Source: Anabas testudineus (Eukaryota; Chordata; Actinopteri; Anabantiformes; Anabantidae). Taken from it: 64,000 nucleotides of DNA. Below the pieces are notes generated by a model. The model ran no database searches. It saw only the letters and a list, made by a program, of their open reading frames with translations, and was not told where the DNA came from. The position numbers were made by a program, and so were the translations under genes. Shown here piece after piece: positions 54,801 through 64,000 of the stretch (within the stretch, counting starts at the first letter, position 1; each line of letters opens with the position of its first letter). Location of the stretch: positions 7,131,047-7,195,046 of the forward strand of contig NC_046616.1 in assembly GCF_900324465.2 (NCBI RefSeq), in the 5' to 3' direction.

Positions 54801-57800
54801 TTACTAAATTACAGGATATTTAGGTTTGCTCAGGTGTTGCAGTCAGTTAGATCTGGTCTAATAAACCTGAAAAGGGAGAACATACTGTTAATTTTTAGCA
54901 CACCGAGAAACTACACCAGAGAAATAACAAGAAATGGGTTCAAATGACTGGCTGGAATTGGTGTGGATTAAATTTATTTCCCTGTTTTAATAACACTCAT
55001 CAATCATTGACAGAGATAGCTGTCAGTAAAAATTTCTCTTTCTCTGTTTTGAAACTTGTCAGGATTTTCCCCATACTTGCCGAACAGCATGAAAAACCTT
55101 AGAGACCTTAAACAGCACCATGCAATTCTCTGCAGATTTAGCAAAGAAATGTTAAATATTTGCCGTGTTACAACTGAGCCCACTGGTTAACAAAATGCAA
55201 AACAGTAAATTATCATGAGATCTAAACTTTATTAGACCAAGACCATGTGCTCATACTTGCTAAGATCCAGCATTCTGTTCTCAGATATTAAAGACCGGGC
55301 ATCAACGCAAATGGGTTTCATGGCTTTTAGTTTTTGGTGTTGCACAAACTAAACTATATAAATCTGTACACTGACTAATTACCATAACACAAAAACAATG
55401 CTACAACCAGTACAAAGAATATATGTTGTCTCTGTTTCACTTACATTACTGCATGTGGATTCTGAAGCATGCATGCCTTTGGGCCAAATGTAGTCACAGG
55501 GCTTGGTCCATGAAGTGACTGAGTTCTCCTGAAAGAGACATTCAAATTTATAATTACAGAAGAAACCAGGCAAGTATGCAAATTCTTTAAAATGCAAGCT
55601 GTTTTTAAGGAGTAAAAAAGAAGTGAAAGTTTTATTAAGTTTCAGACACTCATACTATTCAAATTGTCATTATATATAGACCTCTCTAAAGTTCCTATAT
55701 TACTAAATGCATCTTTCTAAGTGCATTTCTGATCAAATAAATGTAATTTTTCAGCTTTTAAGAAAGTAAAGAGAAGTGAATGAAACATTTTCACAGTTAA
55801 ATTACCATCAAACACTATAGTGTCTTTTGGGTGTTTCTCCACATCTGACAAACCAGCAGTCATCAAATTAAAACACTAAGCTTTCATGCTGAGAAATAGG
55901 TCTGATACCATAGACTCTACTTATCTGTATTTAGACATTTCCCAAGTTTTGGCAAGTGGTAATAATTCATTGTGAAACATCTGAAAAACAAACACTTCTA
56001 TCTATCTTCTGTCTATTCAATATCCAGTGCAAATACTGTATCAGTAAATGATGAAATAAAGCCCAACAGTTTTAATAACCATTAACATGAACAAAGCTTT
56101 TTCTGGTTGGACCACAAATGCAGCTCTTTTCGGAACAGTGGAAAATTCCTGGCACTCTCTGTCTGTGCAAGCCTTGGCTAAAACAATGTGATTATATTGG
56201 GTTGAAAGGTCAGTGACACTGAGCTCTGGAGCAAAACAAGACGTCTGGCTCCTACTGCAGAAGCCTTTGAGCTGTGTCACATCACTGAGCTAACAAATCC
56301 TCTTAACCGTCTGATTCTGTGAATTCACCATCTGCTGTTCACTGTTTCTTAAAGCTGCATTAATCAAGTTTTTTATTTTAACACTGAACTAAATAAACAC
56401 ATACAATGTGACTCATGCTGCTCATAGTGACAAACCAACATTAAATTATCCATTCTTCCCACCCATTCTGCAGCCTTATAGCGTTTTTAGTCTTTGATTT
56501 TTGGTATCTGTAAGGAGGATGAAAATATAAATATAATGGGATGATAATGCTGTAGGCTTGCATTGAGATTCTTCTGTCCTCTAGTGGACAAAAATGCACT
56601 GTTACAATCCTCACCTGCAAGATTTTACTAAGGTGTTAAAAACCGTTGCATGGAGGATGGATCTATAAATACCAGATTTACAGATTCACTATGAATGCAT
56701 GTTTGAACTGCAATCATCTTGTTTTAACCTGTGACATTATTCCAGATGGTCAATCTGGTCAATCCTTTCAGAAAAGGAAACCCACTTCCTCCATGAGTCA
56801 CACACTAGCAAACATCTAAACAGTTTTTATTTATCTACATTTTCTGTCAAATGTCACAAAAAAGAAGAAGTGTCACTGACAAATCAGGAAAAACTGCCAC
56901 ACGTGTGTGGGAGGGTGTTTCAACAACTTGGACATGTGTAATCTTTGCATGAGTGCTAATTTCCTCATTTCCTGGTCAATTATGGGCAGTCCAGATGCTT
57001 TAAAGACACGTTAAGATAGGTCTCTGCCTTTTCACTTCTCCTTGTGAGAAACCTCACCGCTGAAACATACAAACAAACCCTTGCAACACCTACACTGAAA
57101 GCCTAAAATGTTCTGTTTACCCGAATAGATTTCTGTGCGACTAGGGGAACTGAACATTTCACAAATGTCTTAAGTAATGCAAAGGGACAAATTTCAAAAG
57201 GTCAAATTAAAAAACATTTCTTTGGCAACCTAGAGCAACAACAGCTGTTCCAAAAAAACCAAACAGCAGGAACTCTGGTTTTTGTGTGTTGTGCTCTAGT
57301 AAATAAAAGTATTTATCTGCCTGAACCGGGCATATTTAGATTTCAGATGAAGAACTGAACAGATGTTGGTGCAGCACACATTGTAAAACTGATATAACAA
57401 ACTGTGGCTTGAGATAACTTCTGTTGTGAATTGGTGCTATACAAATAAAACTGAATTGAATTTAATTGAACTGGAATGGTCAATAACAGCAGTACACTTA
57501 AATAGAAATCCTGACATGTTTTCTTTAGAACATTAGTTAGTACAAGGTTTGCAAGTCTGATCAGTAAATGTCTGTAGGGTTTTTGACAGTGGGAGACAAG
57601 AGTTGACAGCTGTAGTAAGAAATGTTCCTTGAGTGTCCCTTACTCCACACATACCTGTACTCAAAAGAGCTACTGGCTGAGGAAGTGCTCAGGCTGCGGG
57701 TCTTCCTGTTGCGTCGAGCCATGCTGCGACCGGCAACCTCCCCTCCATCACAGCTGGAACAGCAGTACGGGGCAGCATCCATTCGAACCTCCTCTCCACC

Positions 57801-57806
57801 ATCCAT
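45848..57806 (-). CDS. nadk: nadk (cytosolic NAD kinase)
   Basis: NAD kinase phosphorylates NAD+ to NADP+, the entry to the cytosolic NADPH pool. Eleven coding exons on the minus strand: 57655-57806, 55445-55528, 49416-49545, 48911-49019, 48730-48815, 48536-48638, 48264-48406, 47544-47643, 46729-46886, 46451-46533, 45848-45995. They total 1296 nt, so 431 residues (human 446), all in phase. The catalytic GGDGT is in [16 protein letters not shown], the NE motif in [15 protein letters not shown], and the ribose/NAD-binding loop in [12 protein letters not shown]. The start [20 protein letters not shown] fits the human N-terminus; the Ser-rich region [12 protein letters not shown] may be phosphorylated. 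The end [13 protein letters not shown] is shorter than the human Glu run. The promoter lies near 58580-58680. A second first exon is at 52237-52298. Confidence 0.97.
50547..50767. repeat. Long inverted repeat, 71-bp arms
   Basis: The arms 50547-50617 and 50697-50767 are reverse complements with two mismatches, around a 79-base loop. The inner ends are CCCACAGAG and CTCTGTGGG. It could be a young MITE or a structural hairpin in nadk pre-mRNA. Confidence 0.95.
52237..52298 (-). CDS. nadk: Alternative first coding exon of nadk
   Basis: The minus strand reads [20 protein letters not shown] plus two bases (TG), then the donor GTGAGAGG. Its phase is exactly that needed to join the nadk exon at 49416-49545, giving [12 protein letters not shown]. 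This would replace the first two coding exons and their Ser-rich region with a 20-residue N-terminus. The ATG has sequence GCCATGA around it. Coding look, donor and phase all agree; expression is inferred. Confidence 0.75.
55529..57654 (-). other. nadk intron 1
   Basis: An AT-rich intron with no gene recognised. It contains the repeat tail at 57390-57465. Short frames at 56041-56280 lack known domains. Confidence 0.65.
57390..57465 (+). repeat. Tail of a fish interspersed repeat
   Basis: It ends GTGCTATACAAATAAAACTG followed by AATTGAATT repeats, the same tail type as at 41930-42165. Only the 3' part is present. Confidence 0.6.
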
Positions 57807-58700
57807 CTCAGACAGCAAGGCTGCAAGTAAACTAACAGGACACATTAATAAGTCATGATGCTCAAGTCATATGTGACCAGACCAACAATCCCTAATCAAC
57901 TTAGTTACACAAATAAGCACCCATGACACTATCTCATTCGCATGGAGTAAAACTGTTCCAAACCTCATTGAAAAAAATAGCAATTTAATTGACATTTCAC
58001 TAAAACAGATGAAATAAGAACATTATTTGACATTGTGCCATAGCATACATTTATTAAAAGTCTTTTATTTAAATGACATGTAAAGCAGCGCATTAGCGGA
58101 GTTTATACTGTCGGAAGAATTATTTTAAGTCGCATCACGTGAGGCTAGTGTTGACAGCCATCTGGATAAATAACTAGCTGTAACCCCAGCTAAGCTACAG
58201 TTGAATATTTATGTTACAGGTAAGCTAGCGTTAACTAAGCTAGCAATATTTGTCAAATAATACATTTCTCTAGTGTCTAATTATTAAACGTTTGCTACAG
58301 TAAGACGGTGACAGATCCAGATGGTGGAACATTTACACTGAGCTAACTAACGAATAGTTTTAGGCTAACGAGTTAGCAACACAAGCTAGTAGTTGGTAAT
58401 GTTTAGCATAAAGCATAATATTGTTCACTTCCAACGTTACCTTTTACCCACAACGTTACAGGGGACGACGCAAGTCTGAAGCACAGCAGACTGCCGCAAA
58501 ATCAGAGCATCACCATTCAATTCATTGGAAAATAACGTTGCACCATCTTACTTCACAACAGAGCTGTCAACAGTCAGCTCACCACTTCCGGGCGCCGACC
58601 GACCAATCAGAGGCGGCGACGTCATGTTGGACGACTTCTGGTGCGGTGTTGGTGTTCGGGGCCTGTGTCCCCAGAAAGGTGGATATTAAAATAGGTAAAC
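57807..58700 (-). promoter_or_regulatory. nadk 5' region and promoter
   Basis: An acceptor (TTGCAG) about 14 bases upstream of the start codon implies a non-coding first exon further right. A compact promoter-like cluster lies at 58582-58624: ETS-type CTTCCGG, CCAAT at 58603-58607, and CRE-like GACGTCA at 58618-58624, in locally GC-rich sequence. The frame at 58421-58753 on the other strand has no recognised domain. Confidence 0.55.
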
Positions 58701-59302
58701 AAGACATTTGGACTGTGAGAAAACATAAATCAATATTTATATTTAATATTTAATTTAATGCCAACTGAATATTTAAAAAATAAACAAAATTTACTTGAAT
58801 GGATTTAATAAATAAAAAAAGAAAATCTATTATTGATGTTAACAGTTGGAGTGTTTATATTAATTTCTTAGATTTTTTTCTAATACATTTATGTTTGATA
58901 ATGTACTAGAGGCTAATTTTTCAAAAACACAACAATGTATACCTTTATAGTCATATGCATTTTGCTCATTACACATTCAAACTCTGTATATACATGATAG
59001 ATCTGTTACTCTTACAAGTCATCCCAAATGTGACACCATCTGAAATAATACAAACCACTTGGTGCTCAATGTGTCAGTCATGCACAGTAAACTACTCTAT
59101 CTTAGGACAAGTGATGGTAATCACTATAGTTTTGTTTCTCATATTTTATTTTCTCTTTAAATTCTAACGTCGGCTTGTAAACGCTGGGCTATGTGCTGGA
59201 ATACTCACAGTACATTATGATTAAATCAGTTTGTGATGTAATAATTTAACATAGTATCGCTGTTAGAATAAAAACATACATCCACTTACTGATGAATGGA
59301 TG
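58701..59302. other. nadk-gnb1 intergenic AT-rich stretch
   Basis: I see no gene, repeat or motif of note here. Confidence 0.6.
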
Positions 59303-60048
59303 TACACTACTGGTAAAGTTTTAGAACACCCCAATTTCCAGTTATCTGTTGAAATTCAAGCAGTTCAGGTTCAATGAATAGCTTGAAATGACACAAAGGT
59401 AACTGCCAGAGGTTAAAACTGAAACCAAAGCTGAAAAATATTTCAGAATTATACAAAAAGCTCTTTTTCAGGGAACAAGAAGTGGGTTAACTTACAGCTG
59501 TTCTGCAGCAATGGCTGTTGATCAATCCTTGAAAGTTGGTTCTTTCCTACAGGTGTCCCAACCTTTCTTGATACTTACTGAGACTTAATGAGCCTAGTTG
59601 GTCAGAGGTTTATCCTACAGCAAGATAATGATTCAAAACATAAGCACAAGCTGTGTCAGAACGACTGTACCTTAAAAGAAGAACAAGATGGTAAGCTCGA
59701 AAGCATGAGGTGGCCTGCACAGTCTCCAGATCCGGACCCCATCGAGATGGTCTGGGATGAACTGGACAGAAGAGTGAAGGCGAAGCTACCCACAAGTTCC
59801 ACACATTTATGGGAACTTCCTGAAGAATATTTGAGTTCCATTAAATGCCATAAGTGTGTTCAGCTACACACAAGGTGGCTACTGCTTTGAGTCAAAAATT
59901 TTGAATACGTTTTGGTTTACAAATTGATTCCATTATTTTATTTAACTTTATTTGTTCTATACTTTCATTTCAGAGTATAATATGTCATTAAGCTGCAAAA
60001 TCTTCAATAAAAAAATAGAAAAATTGGGGTGTTTTGACTACTAGTGTA
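59303..60048 (+). mobile_element. Tc1/mariner transposon, internally deleted, with C-terminal transposase remnant
   Basis: The termini are inverted: TACACTACTGGTAAAGTTTT and AGAACACCCCAATTT on the left, against TACACTAGTAGTCAAAACAC and CCCAATTT for the inverted right end, flanked by TA. Inside, 59588-59890 on the plus strand keeps the C-terminal third of a Tc1 transposase: FILQQDNDSKHKHKLCQND, then WPAQSPDPDPIEMVWDELDR with the DPIE of the last catalytic region, and RRVKAKLPTSSTHLWELPEE. The DNA-binding part and the first catalytic Asp are missing. At 746 bp it is about half of a full element, so it cannot move by itself. Confidence 0.88.
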
Positions 60049-60288
60049 TGTCTAACATCATGAGTACACAATAATCAAAAGAGGAACTCTTTGGTGAGCA
60101 GACACTGCTGACTGATTTTACAAGGTAGTATTGTATGCTCCTTTGTATCGTGATAATAATCTTTTTCTGTACTACTAGTTTTACTGTATAGCAATGAAAG
60201 ATTGAGGTACATTTGTTAGCCTATATTATCCAAGTAGTAATATTTTCCATAGACCTCCAGCTCTGGCTTCAGGAACTCAATTACTACA

Positions 60289-60781
60289 TACAGTACCAAT
60301 AAAAAGTATGTGAGCCTTTTGGAATTTCATGGTTTTCTGCATTAATTTGAAATCTTTAATACAGCTAGTTAATTGTGCTCTTTGGCAAACTTCAGGCATG
60401 CAGCAATGTTCTTTTTAGTAAGCAGCAGCTTCCTTTGTGGAGTCCTGCCATAGGCGCTTATGGATACGGATATTAGCCAGTTCCAATGATACCTTTAAAT
60501 CTCATTTTTTGTCAGTTGAAGTAGGTCTAGTCCACACACTCCAAACTAATTTTCTTAACTTATGTTTACACTTGACAGTTAGTTTTTGAGGTTATTATTC
60601 CAAGGGTTCACATAGTTATTCCACTCGCACTGTGAGGTTTTTATGGCCGTTTTAAATGAAGACATCAAAGATCACAATTTTGTGTCATTATTTGTTAATA
60701 CTCTTGACTTGATGAAGATCAGATCACATTTTATGACAAATTAATGCAGAAAACCATGAAATTATTTTTCTTGCCACTGTA
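60289..60781. mobile_element. MITE-like DNA element
   Basis: The left end starts TACAGTACCAATAAAAAGTA and the inverted right end starts TACAGTGGCAAGAAAAATAA; both ends continue with TTTCATGGTTTTCTGCATTA. No transposase is recognised. A fragment of the same family is in mad2l2 intron 2 (20395-20503). Confidence 0.75.
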
Positions 60782-61212
60782 TGTCCCTATGACCAGCAGA
60801 GGGCAGGAAAAGGCAGCAGCTTGTTTTCTTATCTTAAAAAGTATTTGACTCCTGGCAGATGCAGAAGTGTTGATATCTCTGCAGAGCAAACTCTTCAAAT
60901 AGTTTTTTTCACATAGACGCATCAAAAGTTGATACTAATATCAATAATAGTCTAGTTCTTTTTTTTAAACTCAATAATTACCTATACAAAGGCTTTATAG
61001 CATCCATGTGGCTACCTACCTTAACACAAAGACCATGGTAATCGTGTAAATGATTGTACAGAGGAGCCAGGCTGATTCAACAGTGGATAAGAAATTGTTT
61101 ATTTGACTTGAACATAATTACAAGAAAACCAAACAGTCTGCAACATTCTAGCTTCAGTGGGAACCGCTCTAAGTGAATCACACTCAACACAGTAGGTCAT
61201 CTCAAACTGCTT
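60782..61212. other. nadk-gnb1 intergenic region
   Basis: A short AT-rich stretch with no feature I can support; it ends at the inferred gnb1 poly(A) signal. Confidence 0.5.
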
Positions 61213-63283
61213 TTTATTACATCTTAAATAACAGTACATTTTAATATAGTTTCTATCTTGCATCCAGCTTTCGGTTGTACACTGACTGACTTTAAAATTA
61301 AATACAAAAGGTGAAAAGGGAACAGTGGGGGTGCAGAGCTCTACAGTTATTTGATGGAGAAAGAGAGAAAAGGAAAGGGATTTTAATTAATTTTTAATAT
61401 TTTTTATTTCATTTTATTTTTTGCCAACTCCAGGCCTAACGCACAATTACAGCACATCGTTTTGTACAGAATGTCGCAGAGAAAAAACAGAATGGAAAAA
61501 ATGTCACTACTGCTAAAGAAAGAGCGTCTGTTTACAAGGAGAAGGGAACAACAGAAAATTCTGCCATTCAGATGCTGCAAGATTTTTTTTTCATTTTTTT
61601 TTTATTAAAGGACAGAAAAAAACCTGTTATAAAATGTTTTTCTTTGTAAGTGGAATTTTGTTTGCTACAGAAGGAATGAAAATCTATTTGTTCCATTTGA
61701 GATTGTGTATGTTTAGGTGAATGAATGTACGTATGTATGTGTGTACAATTTAAACATTTACTTTACTTCTGAATTTGTGGAATCCCTCCCAGGTATGGAC
61801 CAAGTAACCGTTAATGTTGCAGGGTTTGCTTCTCAAGTGCATAGCTTTGACATTTTAGTTGAATCATGTATGCACAGAGTAGCCAAAAACAAAAAAGAAA
61901 ACAAAGAAAAGAAAAATATAAATACCATTGTATTGATATATTCAACAGGTTATTTTCTTAAAGAAAAACATCAAAGGACTTAATTCCATATGCACCTTTT
62001 TAAGCAATTCTACAGCATGCGATTCTAAGAGATAACCCACCCATGGCAGACAACCAAAATCTTTTTTTTTTCGTTTTTAACTTAAAAAGTTTCAATATCA
62101 TTATTTTCAAACATTGATTTATACAACATGTCATTCACAGAGTAGTAACTGCATTTCCAAGCACGGAATGGGCACCTCTGTTAAAAGAGAAACGTCCGGA
62201 TTGTAACCGGGCTAAAGTGGAGGTACTCCCTACCCGACCGAATCACATCACCGGTCCCAACCACGGGCAACAGAAACCAGAGAAAATAAAACTAAAAGAA
62301 AAGAAAAAAACAAAAACAAAAAGAATAAAAAAGGGGCGGGGTGGATTATGATCCGATGGGTTAATCTTCATTTAATTATTCTACACTGTTGCCAGATGAA
62401 AAGGTGTAAGAATGGTTAAAATGTTATTTTTTTTGTTGTTTTTCGTTTTAAAAACGAGCATTCATTATCATAAACAGCATGTGCTTGGTTAGTTAACTTT
62501 TTTCCTTAGACATTATTCTATATATGCAAAGTTTAATTTTTGTGCAAACAAAGATTTGTGGACTACACTGGAAAAAAGAAAGTAAAGGTATCATGGGGCT
62601 AAATATACAGAAGGGCCAGAAGCGGCTTGAGGACTCCCTGTTGAAGCTCAATTCTCTCATTTGTTCTCCAGTGGGATAAAACTGGATTTAAAAATGACAT
62701 GATCTGGGGGTTCTTTTAGCATTCGATTTAAAACATTGTCTAGACTAGGAAATAAAACAAAGCTTTGATCCTCATTTTAACATTAACTGACAGTTCGCTG
62801 ATCTACTTTTCTTAAACAAAAAATAACAATGAAAACAACAGAGAAACAAAAATAAACATGGCCAGAAAGCTTTTAAGTCAGATCACTGTCATGTAATAAC
62901 CTTCACTCAGACTTGTATGAGGATGCTGAACACGTTTGCTTGTATTTTCATTTACTACAATACCAGACCATGGTCATGGGAGGAATGCACAATTTTTCCC
63001 TCCGTTTCATTTTGAAACGACTAAATTCCTCAAGCATTTTTTTTTTTGCTCTTTTTTCATTTTTGTAGCTGAATGAGTGACAGACAATTGTGCTCTTTTA
63101 AATGAGAAGGAGAGAGAGAGAATTTTTGCCCTTGATAGTTTTTTTTGTGGGGGTGGGGGGGGGGTGGGGGGGGGTGTTTGGAGTCAGTATCATGGTGTTT
63201 TTTTAAAAGATTGGATATGCAATAAAATTGAACATTGTGATGTTGGAATGGTCTTCCACTCAATTTTGGAGTCCGGATGCCAA
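61213..63283 (-). other. gnb1: gnb1 terminal 3' UTR exon
   Basis: The coding exon has a consensus donor (AAG then GTAAATG) nine bases after its stop. A matching acceptor, TTTGATTCCAG, ends at 63284, and the sequence after it (GTGGAAGACCATTCCAAC) resembles what I recall of the human GNB1 3' UTR. The exon would run to an inverse AATAAA at 61213-61218; other such signals occur inside. It is AT-rich with long A/T runs and one G-rich tract. The 3' limit is inferred. Confidence 0.55.
63149..63174 (+). repeat. G-run tract (C-run in gnb1 mRNA)
   Basis: Runs of 5, 10 and 9 G separated by single T on the plus strand. The DNA could form a quadruplex; the gnb1 transcript carries the C-rich complement. 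Confidence 0.9.
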
Positions 63284-63711
63284 CTGGAATCAAACAAAAA
63301 GAAAAACACATTTGCTTATTATCATTATTCGATGAAACAACCAAGTTGTCAAGCAATGTTCAGTTTGTCCAGGTGTGATTAGCAATTAGAAAAATCTGGA
63401 TACTGCAGTGTCATGTTGTAGACCTACAAACTAATCTTAGTCTTAATACAGACATTTCAGATACCAGAAACAGATTAAGTGACCATGAAGCAGTAAAAAT
63501 GAACCAACTACATGAAAAACACTTAAATCCAGTGATATTTAACACTATATGTAGATGATCAAACATGTTTGATTTTTGGTTTTACTTGCTGTTTCATTTT
63601 GCCCTTTCATTCACAACCTCCAGATGGCAGTGAATACAAATCCTAGACGAGGTTACATGTAAGCGAATATGTTACTAACCCACAGCTGAGTGTCTCATTT
63701 ACCTTCAGAAT

Positions 63712-63885
<174 letters not shown>

Positions 63886-64000
63886 TTAGACTTGGCTCTA
63901 ACCAGACAGTATTACTAGACATCAGCAGATTCATAATTTAGAAACACATCAGGAAAAATGTTGGGGAGAATTTGGAGCAGATGACATCTGCTGCTCCTCT

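Larger units (their letters stand above)
49546..55444 (-). other. nadk intron 2
   Basis: A 5.9-kb intron of the long nadk form. It contains the alternative first exon (52237-52298), with a moderately GC-rich stretch just upstream of it (52300-52700) that may be its promoter, and a long inverted repeat at 50547-50767. Elsewhere the sequence is AT-rich with short frames only (for example 53372-53743 on the plus strand), none recognised. Confidence 0.65.

Overview
The window is vertebrate nuclear DNA from a ray-finned (teleost) fish. It has small exons with GT/AG junctions, about 60% AT introns, many decayed Tc1/mariner-type transposons and MITEs of the kind common in fish, and proteins that match human genes of chromosome 1p36 almost residue for residue. 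Protein comparisons are from memory of the human sequences; no search was run. I saw no retroviral, LTR or Polinton copy, no tRNA or rRNA gene and no CRISPR array.

Layout, left to right. (1) spen, minus strand, first three coding exons (318-10264); the gene runs off the left edge. (2) An intergenic stretch with two NRF1-type sites and an unexplained 36-codon ORF (12962-13072). (3) tmem82, minus (13716-15951). (4) mad2l2 (REV7), minus, complete in eight exons (18132-21027). (5) An SLC25A45-type mitochondrial carrier, plus, complete in six exons (22434-24636), head to head with mad2l2 across a CRE-bearing interval. (6) slc35e2, minus, complete in eight exons (27699-31600), tail to tail with the carrier. 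(7) A plus-strand gene for a protein with about eight membrane segments that I cannot name (36029-42650), head to head with slc35e2 and separated from it by a decayed Tc1 element with a MITE inside. (8) nadk (NAD kinase), minus, complete in eleven coding exons (45848-57806), with a strong candidate second first exon at 52237-52298. (9) gnb1, minus, last coding exon (63712-63818) and a long 3' UTR (about 61213-63283).

The neighbours slc35e2, nadk and gnb1 are also neighbours in human 1p36.33, and spen and tmem82 are near each other in 1p36.13, so this is an old syntenic block rearranged internally. The genes share no obvious pathway: transcriptional repression (spen), DNA-damage tolerance (mad2l2), mitochondrial and secretory-pathway transport (carrier, slc35e2), NADP synthesis (nadk) and G-protein signalling (gnb1).

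The most notable items are the unrecognised multi-membrane gene where human has none, the alternative nadk first exon whose splice phase fits exactly, a 71-bp-arm inverted repeat in a nadk intron, and a perfect 17-bp hairpin that abuts a slc35e2 splice acceptor.
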